The notes: generated from the sequence alone by a model not told the origin. DNA of 64,000 nt from Pteria penguin (GCA_035048485.1 CM068583.1:69983731-70047730), one strand, 5' to 3'. Counted from the first letter of the stretch, positions 22,664 to 33,965 are shown. Numbers and translations: made by a program.

Positions 22664-24083
22664 GTATACATGTATGTCATAATTTGAGTACAAAACATAT
22701 GATGTGAAGCACATATGACGGTATGAACATTTTATCTTAGTGTTAAGCCAGCTCTAAATACATGTATCTATCCTGTTTTCAAGTGATGTTTTACTTTATC
22801 ATTAGATAAATAATGTGCTTCTTTTGTGCTACTGACTTCTTGCCTTTTTTCTGACTGTATTTTTTTTTTCGGTTTTGGGGGAAAGGGTTCTTTTTTTGAT
22901 TTTTGTTTTAGGGGAAAAGGGGAGGGGGGATATTTGTCTGTACAATTGAATCCTTTGATACATGTAATACATGTAGTTTCAGGGTTGGACTATTTGTCAA
23001 ATTTTATATCAAAAGAAACCTGTGGACTCCTAGATGATGAGTGTTTAACAAGATGGATGTCTATTCTAGGTGCCTAATCGTCCCAATGTTTCCAATTAAT
23101 CTTTGTTTCTGGTTGTTTTAGTCTTACGATGTTGTCCTGTTGTTTATCCTGTTGTGCCTTTGGTGGGTATTAGTTTGATTCTGTTGTTCTGGCCTATTGT
23201 GAGTATTATGGCTTTAACGTTGTTGTCCTGGTTTATTGTCTATATCTCTTGAATCAGTTGTTTTATTCGTTTTTTTAAATTTTATTAGCAATATAAACCC
23301 TTTATACAATTCAACTCAACCCGGGTCAGGATGAGTTGATAACAAGAATCATTCATAAATTTATAAATAGTTACAAAGAGATATACATATATACACATAT
23401 AAATAAAAAACATTTGGTTGTCTATATAACATTGCTAAATATGCAATTACGATAATTCATATCTTAAACTGATTGTACCACCTTTGAATCAATTGTTTTG
23501 GAGATAAGTAATTCTTAAATTACTTTTTACATAATTTATTAAGGATATTTCGCTTTCTATTTTCTTTTCAAATCGTGCAGTCATTTTATATTAATAAATG
23601 CTATAGGCAATGCATGATATAATTTCATTTAAAAGTATTCTAGTCTCATTAACCTCTAGGTAAAAACCAACAGTAAAGTGTTTCCATTTAATATCAAATT
23701 TTAACACTTTCCCTATTTTCACCCAAATTTTTCTACATTTTAACATTTTCAGCGAAATTCTCACAAAAATCACAAAATAAAAATTTCTCATAATTTAAAT
23801 TTTGCCTGTATTTGGTTTAATTCTGTTGTTCTGGTATTTGGTTTAACCTTTATTTGATTTGATTCTGTTGCTCTGGCATATATATGATAGTGATCAAGAA
23901 ACTACCCTTGTCATACGAAATCATGTTCTTAAAGGAGAAATAACTCCGTTACCTATAGATATACTTTCTTCGTCGAGTTTTAGCAGGAAGTAAAGCGTCG
24001 AGTTCGAACTTTCAAAAATGAATTTATTATGTTAAACAGTTTAAAAATTCAGATTTTTCCAAGATGGCTCCTCAGGTTATTGA
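22664..24083 (+). other. Intron stretch with no recognised element
   Basis: AT-rich. There is a weak TGTTGTTCTGG/TTGTCCTG low-complexity pattern at 23100-23260 and 23820-23880. No element or gene is recognised. Confidence 0.5.
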
Positions 24084-24135
24084 CGCCCCAAGATTGTCAT
24101 TAGCCCCTGCAGGGGCTAATGACAATCTCGGGGCG
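24084..24135. repeat. 52-bp palindrome without a loop
   Basis: Perfectly centred on CTGCAG (24107-24112). The arms include GATTGTCATTAGCCCCTGCA and its mirror, with a single mismatched pair (24090/24129). A weaker outer symmetry (TTTTTCCAAGATGG left, TAGTTGGAAAAAG right) suggests it is the core of a small fold-back element. Confidence 0.9.
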
Positions 24136-24442
24136 CACTTGTGGCGTCCATTACTTGTGATGGCGTCGTAGTTGGAAAAAGATGCAATTATTTGGAGTTT
24201 TGATAAAAGGTACAACAGAAAAAAAATTGTTGCTGTGTTATGTAAACCAAAAGTTGCAAAAACCTTTAAAACCTCAGATTTTTGACGAAGGGTTTTCAGG
24301 CTTTTGCAAGTCCTTCGGAATTACCATCATATACATTCCATTATGATATATTGAATGTTCTTATATTCCGAGACTCATCATAAACATGTAATTTAAGGTA
24401 AGTACATTACCCTTATCAATCTTGTATACTCATTGAATTTAG

Positions 24443-24578
24443 CCGTGTCCTGACGACAGTGATGACGAATCTACATTGAAAACTCAGAGAGCTACGGAGG
24501 CGTGTACTCGGCTTATCGCTAATGACGTCATAGACGGCGAACACTACCAGAGTACGGGCAGCGTGTACTCGTCAGTCA
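24443..24578 (+). CDS. ADAMTS-like metalloprotease, start of cysteine-rich domain
   Basis: The acceptor is TTGAATTTAG. Phase 0 reads PCPDDSDDESTLKTQRATEA, then CTRLIANDVIDGEHY, then VYSSV. PCP ends the TSP1 repeat, and the rest opens the ADAMTS cysteine-rich domain. The acidic DDSDDE linker is unusual. The donor A|GTACGT is phase 1 and joins to give SVRDGQC. Confidence 0.85.
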
Positions 24579-24740
24579 GTACGTAAACTGTAATATCTAT
24601 ATCGTATTTTCTATCTGAATTCTAACACTGTACAGAACTATGAGATCATTGCATTACGGCAAAATTACACTGAGAATATTTTACCAGTACTCAAAACCGT
24701 CCGTATATTTAGCATGGATTATTACCTATTGTGTATATAG

Positions 24741-24922
24741 GGGATGGTCAGTGTGAAGTGAAGTGTGCCGCGGTAGAAGGATACAACGTCCCCAGCTTCA
24801 CGAGATATGGGCTGATGCCTCAAGGGGTGCCATGTAATGCTGAAGGCAGACATGAATGGGACGTGAAAGGCTGGCCTCGTGGTTCAGGGTACACGTCCAT
24901 GTGTATTGACGGATATTGTGAG
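24741..24922 (+). CDS. ADAMTS-like metalloprotease, cysteine-rich domain
   Basis: The acceptor is GTATATAG. It encodes DGQCEVKCAAVEGYNVPSF ... PQGVPCN ... GYTSMCIDGYCE, matching the ADAMTS pattern C-x3-C-x(6)-YN ... (D)G-x-PC ... C(I/V)xGxC. The donor GAG|GTACAA is phase 0. The following ORF residues to 25171 are intron. Confidence 0.93.
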
Positions 24923-25034
24923 GTACAACACGATGCTTCGTGTGGGTTGTCTATATCTATACACAAAAACATGCACATAATTTCTTTATTCATTTATTTA
25001 TTTATCTATTTATTAATTCATTCATTTAGTTATT

Positions 25035-26020
25035 TACCTGACATTGTTATACGTCCGTCATTAGACGGGACGTATTATGTTATGGCGCTGTCCGTCCGTC
25101 CGTCCGTGCGTCCGTCAGTCCGGGGTCATGTTTTCCGGACTTTTTTGCCGTCTTTCAAGATACTGAGTTGAAATTTGGTATATAGCTTTATTTCAAGCGG
25201 CGTCAGTACCACTTCGAGTTTTGTTACGATTGACCTACTTTTGAGGGATTTATGGCCCTTGGACTTATAAATTTCAATTTTTTTTCAAAAATTCATTAAA
25301 AATCTATTTTTTGTCAAAACATTATGAAATTTCTCATGAAACAAGTAAAATGCACCAACTATCACATATGTTACGGTTTTTAATATCTTTTTCTTCATTT
25401 TTGAGAAATTTATAATTTGAGGGGGGGGGGAGGCGCTTGACTATATGTCCTAGGTCATGTTTTCCAGACTTTTTTTGGCCGTCTTTCATGATCTTGAATT
25501 GAAATTTGGCATATAGCTTTATATCAAGCGGCGTTAGTACCAGTTCGAGTTTTGTTACGATTGATCACTTTTGACAGATTTATGGCCCTTGGACTTATAA
25601 ATTTCAAGATTTTGTTTTGAAAATTCATTAAAAATCTAATTTTTGTAAAAACATTATGAAATTTACCATGAAACAAATAAAATGTACCAACTTCCACATA
25701 TTTTACAGGTATTGCTATCTTTTTCTTCTTTTTTGAGAAATTTATAATTTTAGGAGGAGGGGGGAGGTGTTAGGGGGGGGGGGGGGGGGCTTGTACTAAA
25801 AAAATTCAAGTTTTTTTTTTTGCAGATCAAGTTCCAAGATGGGTTTGATAGGACCATTTCTGCAGGTGTTATTGCCCTTGGACTTATTCCTATGATAAAA
25901 TGCTGTGAAACGTAATTAACTTCAGTAAACGTCAGATGTTTTTCATGAAAATCATGCCAAATGCCAATTGATCCTGTCCGAATTAAGCGAAGGCGTATTA
26001 TGCCACGCTAGGCGTTGCTC
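25035..26020. repeat. Dispersed repeat with 340-bp internal duplication and (TCCG)n
   Basis: It begins ATACGTCCGTCATTAGACGG GACGTATTATG, then (TCCG)n. Two diverged copies of a ~340-bp segment follow (25115-25440 and 25448-25790), each containing GTCATGTTTTCC(G/A)GACTTTT and GATTTATGGCCCTTGGACTT. It ends GGCGTATTATGCCACGCTAG. No coding capacity. Probably a non-autonomous mollusc repeat; family unknown. Confidence 0.6.
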
Positions 26021-26064
26021 TTGTTTTCCTGTATTATTCTGTTTATGTCGGGTTGTTTTTATTC

Positions 26065-26065
<1 letters not shown>

Positions 26066-26110
<45 letters not shown>
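26066..26110. repeat. (GT)n microsatellite
   Basis: About 45 bp of uninterrupted GT repeats. Confidence 0.97.
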
Positions 26111-26111
<1 letters not shown>

Positions 26112-26264
26112 TTTTGTTTACTGTTTTTATTTGATGATCAACATTTAGTATATTGTTGTATATATTTAATATATTGTTGTATATTTTTAGTATATTTTTG
26201 TTTATATGTAGTATATTGTTGTATATGTAAGATCTGAGATGTTTTATACATTATTTCTTGTCAG

Positions 26265-26382
26265 GCTTTTGGATGTGATGGCAAATACAATGGGGCTGGA
26301 TATGACGAGTGTGGTGTATGTGGTGGTGATAATTCTACGTGTGACGTGATATCCGGTATTGATAACACAACACAGACCGCAG
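26265..26382 (+). CDS. ADAMTS-like metalloprotease, cysteine-rich end (CGVCGGDN)
   Basis: The acceptor is TTTCTTGTCAG. It encodes AFGCDGKYNGAGYDECGVCG followed by GDNSTC, the diagnostic GCD ... D-x-CG(V/K)CGGDNS-x-C motif that joins the cysteine-rich domain to the spacer in ADAMTS and ADAMTS-like proteins. The tail GIDNTTQTA has a sequon. The donor is G|GTAAAT, phase 1. This is the strongest single family signature in the window. Confidence 0.97.
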
Positions 26383-27120
26383 GTAAATAGAAATAATGAA
26401 TGGTGTATATGTTGCATATGTATAAACTTCTGAGTGAAGGATCAGAGAAATGTTGTCACCAAATGATATTCTTGGTGTAACGTAACACAGGAGTATAAAC
26501 TTAACATTTTATAACTAAATTTTCTGATGTGCACATACTAAAAATAATGGAGAAAAAGTTAAGTCAACGACACAAAAAATGTGAATAAAGATAATAAGAA
26601 CAAAATGAATAAAGAGGAAATTCATCGTTCACGTGACGTGTTACAAAATCTATGACACAACAAAGACATATGTTTGTAATCAAAACTTTTTATTCCTTAG
26701 TCCCATTTTACCTTAAGATAATGCATAATTCTCATTACTTGCCTTCCATAAGTACTGTTTAGTTCTTTGATTAATCCATACCTAAGAATTGCAATGTCAT
26801 TTCCTTGATATATGTCGAGAATTTTCTGTCAGAAACACTCATTTGTGTAGTAACTATATAAGATTCAAAACTAAACTTGGGTGCAATATTAACTTTCAAG
26901 TTAGTGTACTAAATAAGTACATATGCTATCTTGTTTACCTTCTTACTCAAATAACCGGCCTAAAAGTTTTGTCAAATTAATAAAATATCGTGTTAACTCT
27001 GTCGATGTTTTCAAGCAATTGCATTTATTTCCTAATGCACTTACTGTCAAATGACATCATTTTCGTTTTTCGTGTATTCAATGATTTAAATTTGTCAGTT
27101 TTGTGAAACATAGACTTTTA
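26383..27120 (+). other. Intron stretch with no recognised element
   Basis: AT-rich intron. Nothing recognised apart from short runs. Confidence 0.5.
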
Positions 27121-27136
27121 ATTACTTTTTTGAACG

Positions 27137-27164
27137 TATATATATATATATAATAATAATAATA

Positions 27165-27225
<61 letters not shown>

Positions 27226-27226
27226 T
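27137..27226. repeat. (TA)n/(TAA)n microsatellite
   Basis: About 35 bp of mixed TA/TAA, then about 50 bp of pure TAA, directly abutting the palindrome at 27227. Confidence 0.95.
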
Positions 27227-27320
27227 AAAATGTCAGAATATCACAGTATCCATTGTTTAATTCCGTTAGCGCTATCGGAATTAAACAATGGATACTGTGA
27301 TATTCTGACATTTTATTTTA
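27227..27320. repeat. ~94-bp near-perfect palindrome
   Basis: Centred at 27270/27271 on TAGCGCTA. Arms containing TGTCAGAATATCACAGTATC and CATTGTTTAATTCCG pair exactly with the mirror arm; the only mismatch near the centre is a T-T. It lies between a (TAA)n tract and another (TA)n at 27360. Likely the core of a palindromic MITE, or a recent hairpin-mediated duplication. Confidence 0.9.
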
Positions 27321-27384
27321 ATATTATTTATCGCTGTACCAAGATCACCAATACTTGAGATATATATATATATATATATATGAC

Positions 27385-27680
27385 AGAAGTGAGAAGAAAT
27401 TTAACACCTGTGACGAAGGCCTCTGGATCTGGAAACTCATTGTACTTGTATATGTATCATAAGAATATTTGGATTTGTTTTTCATTTTTGTTTTTCTTTA
27501 ACTTGTTTTTCTTTCACTTTTTAGCGAGGGTTCATAGAAGTTTACGGCTGTCACAAGTGAGCTATGACAGCAGTCTTAAAGTTAACATGAAGTGCACATA
27601 ATGCACCATATGCGCATTTCGACAACTTATATTATGTCTCTTCAGTGATACCCAACGCCGAACTAAAGAAAAGAAAAACT
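27385..27680. repeat. Possible retroelement 3' fragment
   Basis: GCACCATATGCGCATTTCGA CAACTTATATTATGTCTCTTCAGTGAT resembles a dispersed repeat I associate with mollusc retroelement ends. The basis is memory only; no coding motif. Confidence 0.3.
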
Positions 27681-28333
27681 TAGAATTCAAAAGCAGTTAA
27701 ACTTACTCAGCTTCTTGAATCATAAATCTAAATGAAAGAGAGACTAAACTGAAAGTGGTTATATAACATGGTTAATGATTGGTAAAACTGGCTGGCTTCA
27801 TAGACATTCACCTGAGCATCAGACATATCCGAAGGCGAGGGAATAGTATGCTACAATGTATATTGTTGTTGCATAATTTAGTCTGGTGTTTTGGATACGA
27901 CCTTTGGTAAAATTAATAATTTTAGTAGATCTACAACTGTATTAGAGAGACTTGAAAATAACGCTTGGGTATAATCCGTATACTCCTTTCGTTTGCAGTG
28001 GAAAACCTTGTAGTTATAGTGACTTGTTTTGTGAAATTAAGTTGATTGGTTGTATAAAATACGTTAAAAGATAGCTAAGGGAACAAAGCCACTTCCGTCC
28101 CCACCACCCTCAAAAATGAGTGAGGTACGTGAACCCATTTCAGCGTCCACTCTCACAGAATAGTGGGCGTGGTACGTGATCCAGCTATGACCGTCGTACG
28201 GTCTTGCACACTGCAACTGACTGTAAGCACTTGGAAATGGTCATCTTGCGCTTTATTACAGTCATGTATATCATCATTATACGTCACCATGACGTGTGTA
28301 GTATAATATGTCGCATTGTGCATTTTTACGTAG

Positions 28334-28423
28334 GCAGTCGCAGAGAGGTGATGACGTTACCCAAAGGAGCATTCAACATTCAGTTCTGGTTCACCTATTC
28401 CGAAATGAAACAAAATTTTCTAG
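28334..28423 (+). CDS. ADAMTS-like metalloprotease, start of spacer domain
   Basis: The acceptor is TTTTTACGTAG and the donor G|GTAAGG, phase 1 on both sides. It encodes GSRREVMTLPKGAFNIQFWF, matching the spacer opening V-x2-(I/L)P-x-GA-x2-I of ADAMTS proteins, then TYSEMKQNFL. The spacer is the exosite region for substrate and matrix binding in characterised members. Confidence 0.85.
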
Positions 28424-28654
28424 GTAAGGAAAACGTAATATCCGAGTAAAACAATATCTGGTAACACATCAATACACTAAATGTGTATACTTACATGTAG
28501 TACTTAAGTCAGCGTGTTTGAAATTGGTCCGACTTTCTTGTACAATAGTTTTCTGAGAATATGATTAATAAGTAAGAACACTATCATTGCCTTTGCTCAA
28601 TGTAATTCGGTCATACAAGTTTTCAAAAACAGTACCGTCTCTTTTTTATAACAG

Positions 28655-28824
28655 AGATAGATACAAAGGAGGGAGCCACTGTACTAGCCAGTTACAAGTA
28701 CATCAGCTGGATATTCTTGACGGGCAATAACCCTGTTAGCTTTGCAGACACAGAGTGGCATTTTGCATACAACCATCAATATCTACACGCCAAGGGTCCT
28801 CTATCCGAGCCCGCCGTCATCAAG
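28655..28824 (+). CDS. ADAMTS-like metalloprotease, spacer domain
   Basis: The acceptor is TTTATAACAG. It encodes EIDTKEGATVLASYKYISWI, then GNNPVSFADTEWHFAYNHQY, then AKGPLSEPAVIK. The GPL-x-E-x2-(V/I) near the end is typical of ADAMTS spacers. The exon ends ATCAAG|GTATAC, phase 0. Its last base and donor form part of the 8-bp target duplication of a fold-back element inserted 7 bp into the intron. Confidence 0.88.
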
Positions 28825-28831
28825 GTATACA

Positions 28832-29756
28832 CACAGGGCACGTCAGTTATGCTTAATAATCGTTGACGTCACATGTTGACACATAGAAAAAAAGAGAAGG
28901 GAGGACATCGGTTTTTCGCCGATCCGGAGTTTCCCTAATTTTCCGTATTTTTTTATACAATAATAGCTTTCGTAAGTTACCTTGCACTTTGTTATGCATC
29001 TGTATGCACTCGCATTTTCTCTCAGCAAGTTTTTCACGACAGAAATCGGTCAATTTTATCCATCAGCCGCCTGCAGCTGTAAACTTTCAAAGGGACTTCC
29101 GGTAAACACGGAGCGAATTTCAAGGTAAGCTCCGATTGATCGATATTAAATATACATATATGATTTGGATAAGCTTTGAAGAAGTGGGAAATTTAAATTG
29201 ATCAGTCAGGCACCACTGTAGATCTATAAGGCTAAAAGCCCACCCTCACATATCTTTTCAATCAAGCTGACAAGATACAACAAGTGTAATTTATTTCAAA
29301 ATAATGAATAAAATATAATTTAAACATTTTTTGGCATTTATGTATTATTTGAGCATAACTTGCCATGAAATCGACATTTTTTACCCTTTCATTCAATTTG
29401 ATCAATTTAAATTTCCCACTTCTTCGATTATGACATATATTTAATATCGACCAATCAGGGCTTACCTTGAAATTCGCTCCGTGCCTACAAGAAGTCCCTT
29501 CGAAAGTTTACAGCTGCAGACGGCTGATGGATAAAATTGACCGATTTCTGCCGTGAAAGCTTGTTGAGAGAAAATGCGAGTGCATTCAGACGCATAATAA
29601 AGTACATGGTAAGTTACGAAAGCGTTTATTGCATCAAAAAATAAGGAAATTTAGGGAAACCCCAGATTGGCGAAAAATCGGTGTCCTCCCTTCTCCTTTT
29701 AATATGTGTCAACATATGACGTCAACGGTTATTTAGCATAACTTACGTGCCCTGTG
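28832..29756. mobile_element. 925-bp fold-back element inserted at a splice donor
   Basis: Long inverted repeats: about 28832-29204 (starting CACAGGGCACGTCAGTTATG) and about 29398-29756 (ending CATAACTTACGTGCCCTGTG), with a ~190-bp AT-rich loop. The target duplication GGTATACA lies at 28824-28831 and 29757-29764. An 8-bp duplication with CA...TG ends fits a non-autonomous hAT-like element. A second arm of the same family is at 53870-54346. Small ORFs inside (28843-29053, minus) are unlikely to be real. Confidence 0.88.
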
Positions 29757-29764
29757 GGTATACA

Positions 29765-30571
29765 TAACTTAACCGTTCTGTATAGTGGAGTGTCGGATTT
29801 TATTGTTTTCATATAAATGTATCAATAAAGTAAAACAATACATTATTCTTCAAGTTAGAAGTGATTTATTTACAATAATTTTAAATGATTATGATAGCTT
29901 TAAAAATGAACATTTTGATAGTTCTGCAAATTATTGTTGCAGTCATCTTATATGTATGTATGTATAAGAACAAAATTTATGAATAATTCTTATAAGGTGT
30001 ATAATGTACAGAGAAAATAAATAAATAAATAAATGGAGAAGAAAGAGAAAAACAAATGGCCACAACCATCATATCCTCCCAACAGTGGTCAACCTTGTTA
30101 AAATGCTTACCCACAGGTAAATGCATTTTTAGTGGTGATGGACGACCTGGGGTTTTTTTTCTTTTTTCTCCATTTATTTATTTTCTCTGCGTTTTCTCAT
30201 TCATTTTATCCTTTCTCATTCCACTTTCAATTCTCAGCACTCTTATTACACTTAGTCATATTACAACATGAATGGTTCAAGGCAAACCGCACACTAGGTG
30301 TCGCCCTATTCCCCTATGACCACGATATCGGATAAAGGCCTGGTCATTTTACATTTGGACAACGAACTATATACATGTACAAACAAGCAAAATGTAGCTG
30401 ACGCCCGATATCACGGCATAATTAGACTAGTGCTTTGTATATAGCTTTCTTTTCTTATATTTCTATTCATTTAGTTTTTTATATTGTTTTGTCCTGAGGA
30501 AGGGGCAGATCGCTTCGAAAATTTGACAGTATATTTTTTTTTCATTTTAGTGTCGTTTGTCGCTTTCTTGT

Positions 30572-30664
<93 letters not shown>

Positions 30665-30815
30665 ATATATATCACAAATTATTAATTAGAAGTTCAATAT
30701 CTTTACGATTATATTACAATATAATGGCAGTATGAAGAAATTTATGCTAGTGAGAGAAAAAGTAAGTTCTCTCTTTATCTTGTGTAATTTGTGAATTGTT
30801 CACTTTAACTTGCAG
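29765..30815 (+). other. Intron remainder with (TA)n
   Basis: AT-rich intron DNA with a long (TA)n at 30576-30660. The text near 30490 (CCTGAGGAAGGGGCAGAT then CGAAA) resembles the end of retroelement families, but nothing else supports it. Confidence 0.5.
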
Positions 30816-30879
30816 TTATATCAACATAAATCGTATGACAATGTTGGAGTGAATTACATCTATTCTGTCCCAAAGACAA
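30816..30879 (+). CDS. ADAMTS-like metalloprotease, end of spacer
   Basis: The acceptor is TTAACTTGCAG. It encodes LYQHKSYDNVGVNYIYSVPK, matching the final spacer strand (Q-x(4)-N-x-G(I/V)-x-Y-x-Y-x2-P). The donor A|GTGAGT is phase 1. From here on every intron is phase 1, which is typical of exon-shuffled extracellular modules. Confidence 0.88.
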
Positions 30880-31041
30880 GTGAGTACAGCTCGTGTACAG
30901 TATTTTGTATTGCATCATTTAGTGATGAAACGTTTTAACATTTACTATTTATCATATCCAAGGATATGTGCATATACATATTATCTTCAGTACGGTGGAC
31001 TTACAAATGTGTACAATGTATTCTTTATAACATACTAACAG

Positions 31042-31125
31042 ATAGCGGATGTACGGGGACTTGCCTCAATGGAGGGACATTCAATAGCAATACGTGCTCC
31101 TGTGACTGTATATCTGGCTACAAAG
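31042..31125 (+). CDS. ADAMTS-like metalloprotease, EGF-like module
   Basis: The acceptor is CATACTAACAG and the donor G|GTAGGA. The symmetric phase 1-1 exon encodes CTGTCLNGGTFN ... CSCDCISGYKG, a C-x3-C-x-NGG-x(n)-C-x-C-x-C-x2-GY-x-G EGF-like module. The main ADAMTS family instead carries further TSP1 repeats after the spacer. Confidence 0.87.
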
Positions 31126-31379
31126 GTAGGAATATATTGTCTTATCATCGCTTATCTACGAGATAACATGTATCATCAAATAGTATTGGTAAATATAAAC
31201 CGTGTAGCGAATCCAGTCTTTATGTATTTAGATAAAATGTAAAGATGATGGATAAATCCAAAGCACAAGTCCAAAAATCATAAAACCAGAGGACATACAA
31301 AATCAGTGAAAATGAAAAACATGGAAAATAACAAAATATGTCTACTTGAAGAGCATATGTAAACCCCTGTGATGGAGTG

Positions 31380-32025
31380 AGATCAGGTGCCCGGGGAGAG
31401 TGAGCATCTCCTGCTTGCTAGCAACACCCGTCACATATACCCAGTAGAAAGAATCAGATCGTGTAAATTCCATATGTATTTATATATGGAGAAGTCGAAG
31501 TAGGTAACCCTCTAGTATAGAAGGTGTCATCTGTGTAAAATGATCGGAATCGGTCTCAGTCCAGAATATCATTTAAAAGTCTGGATAACGAGATATCATA
31601 TGGAGTAATAAGAGTCTCGTAACGACCATAGAATTTCCTCAGTGACGTTGCTAGTCTAGCACATATGTAACCCTGGTTGAGCAGCTTAACCGAAAGTCGC
31701 CTAGCCCTCAGAACAAAGTCACTGTAATTTGAACATGCTCTGGAATAACGTATTAACTGAGATATGAATACGCCGTATGCGGGCGATGATGGAATGTTGC
31801 TACTTATGAAAGGAAAGTTTGTGATAGCGAAATTGAAATCGTCACGTTTGTCATAGAGTTTGTTCAATTGACCATTAATGTCGAAAGACAACATAATATC
31901 TAAATACGAAGTAGAATTACTACTTTCTGTGGTTTCTTTGACCTCAAGTTCACTTGGATTGATGATGCTAAGGTAATCCGCGAATGAAGGATTATTAATT
32001 CAAAGCAAGTCATCTATATATGTTA
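31380..32025 (-). mobile_element. Penelope-like reverse transcriptase C-terminal fragment
   Basis: The minus strand reads YIDDLL near 32010-32025 (the RT catalytic YxDD) followed by a stop, then YLDIMLSFDINGQLN. The open frame 31894-31556 carries LYDKRDDFNF, NIPSSPAYGVFISQLIRYSR and FYGRYETLI. From memory these match the conserved end of Penelope-type or similar reverse transcriptases in aquatic invertebrates. The downstream 31380-31425 segment shares its sequence with the array at 21490. It is 5'-truncated and has at least one in-frame stop. Confidence 0.7.
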
Positions 32026-32546
32026 TTGATGGTTATCTGAACACCTCATTCTAGATACTATGACTAATACGGCAATTTCAATTTTAGCATTTCAGTTTTC
32101 TTTTTATGAGCAACAATATCTCAGCATTGCCTACTTATGCCGTATACACATTTCAGTTACTGTACTCAGGTACTATGCGATTTCAAATTAAGAAGATTGT
32201 TCTGATGGCAGAATTCTTGGGTTTCATGATTTTTGGACTCCTGACTTGGTATTTTCCACATTTTTATCATTGGACATGATGTAGCTGGCCATAAAGGAAA
32301 TGCATATTCCTCCCAGAAATCTGGTGTCATTTCTCATTTCTGGTTTCCATGATATATTAGTATCAGTACTATGTTGTTGTGAATGTCACAATGACATAGC
32401 AGGTTCCATTTGTGTGTTGTCATGTCATGTCTTTTGTCTAATATTTGACCTGCAACCAACCATAAAGTTAAATAAGTACACGTGCATATTTGTTTATCTA
32501 ATCAATCATTAAGTGACTTAAATAACTAGTAATCTTATTCCCACAG

Positions 32547-32795
32547 GCAATACATGTACTGCGACAAATTGTGCTACTGTTTTCTGTCTACAAAATAAAA
32601 CCATTGACGAGTCCACGTGTCAGTGCCAATGTGGAGATAACTCGTACAAGTCCAGATGCACCATATGTAACTATCCCTTCACGGGCATCAACTGTGAATC
32701 CTGTAAAGAGGACTCGTGTGTCAACGGCGGAGTGTTCAACTCGACGACATGTCGATGCAAGTGTCCGCCATCGTACGGAGGACTTAAATGTGATA
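32547..32795 (+). CDS. ADAMTS-like metalloprotease, EGF-like/Cys-rich exon
   Basis: The acceptor is TTATTCCCACAG and the donor A|GTAAGG, phase 1-1. It encodes NTCTATNCATVFC, then CQCQCGDNSYKSRC, then GINCESC, then SCVNGGVFNSTTCRCKCPPS followed by YGGLKCD. The last part is a clear EGF-like module (C-x-NGG ... C-x-C-x-CP-x(3)-YGG-x2-C); the first part is a less regular cysteine-rich or EGF-like unit. Confidence 0.88.
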
Positions 32796-33044
32796 GTAAG
32801 GATTAACGTTTGTTTCTAGTCACTCCCGTCAATTGATTGTCTATAAATTGTTTATATTAAGGGAAAATTACAGCCTTATTGTAATTTGCTATCTAAGAAA
32901 AAACAAGACATACCATGACTTGTGAGCTTTACAACACTGTGCATTCAAGTCACATGAATCTGAATTACACTCATCCAATAGATATTCAAATAGTTATTGA
33001 AAAATCTATGTAAAATGATAAGTCTAGAATTGCTATTTTCTTCT

Positions 33045-33965
33045 AGAAGGTATGATTATAGTAAACAGCACAGATCTCTATAAGGTCTGTAGTATCACCA
33101 TAGTCTATAGCGGATTCCACCATAATGTGTGTAGTATTACCACAGTCTATAGTGAATTCCACCATAAGGCTTAAAAAATATCTTTGTTTCCTGTAACCCG
33201 ACCGACCCCTCCAAATTGGCGCCGACTCTGATTTTTTTTTTTCGCCATTTACATGCGCCGCCATTTCCGGAATCGAAATTCCGGAATCGGTTTTCTGAAA
33301 CTTCACATTGTTGTTAATTCCGGTGTTTTTAAAACAAATATGGCGACCCCAAGGCATCAAGCCTCGTCGTACATGATGAATTATGTTGAACAATACCTTT
33401 TATTATACATTATGTATGTCCATCTGAATGTCAAGACATTTTCCATAGGAAAAAAAAAGAAAAAAGAAAGCCTACCTACCGACCCTATCTTTTTAGGTCA
33501 TGTTACAGGAAACAAACATATTTTTGTCTTTTTGACCCAATATGTGTAGTATTACCACAGTCTATAGCGGATTCCACCATAATGTCTATAGTATAGTCAT
33601 AGTCTATAGCGGTTTCCACCTTAATTTCCGTAGTATCACCATAGTCTACAGCGGATTCCACCATAACGTTTAAAGTATAGTCATACTCTATAGCGGAATC
33701 CACCATAACGTCTGTAGTATTACCACGGTCTATAGCAGGGTCCATCGTAAGGTCTATAGTATAACCATAGACTGCATGTATATATATATCACAAGGTCTG
33801 TAGTTTTATCGTAGTCTATAGCTCTGTTCTCTGTAACGTTTATAGAATAACCATAGTCTATAGCGGAGGTCTCTATAATGATTGTAGTATAACCATCGGC
33901 TCTCTATAGTTCTATATAACCATAGTCTATAGCGGGTTTTACCATAAGGTTACCCATTACAGATT
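33045..33965. repeat. 42-bp minisatellite array interrupted by a MITE
   Basis: Imperfect units of AGTCTATAGCGGATTCCACC then ATAATGTCTATAGTATAGTC at 33045-33170 and 33540-33965. The 33172-33536 insert splits the array. Confidence 0.8.
33172..33536. mobile_element. MITE-like insertion with ~30-bp inverted ends
   Basis: The left end AAAAAATATCTTTGTTTCCT then GTAACCCGACC is mirrored by the right end GGTCATGTTACAGGAAACAA then ACATATTTTTG. The interior is non-coding. It is inserted into the 42-bp array, so it is younger than the array. The target duplication is not clear. Confidence 0.65.

Noticed and set aside
28843..29053. Two small minus-strand ORFs
   Set aside because: They lie inside the inverted-repeat arm of the fold-back element, and overlap each other in different frames.
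30485..30535. Hammerhead-ribozyme-like CTGAGGA ... CGAAA
   Set aside because: Stem II does not pair in the required register and stems I and III could not be found.
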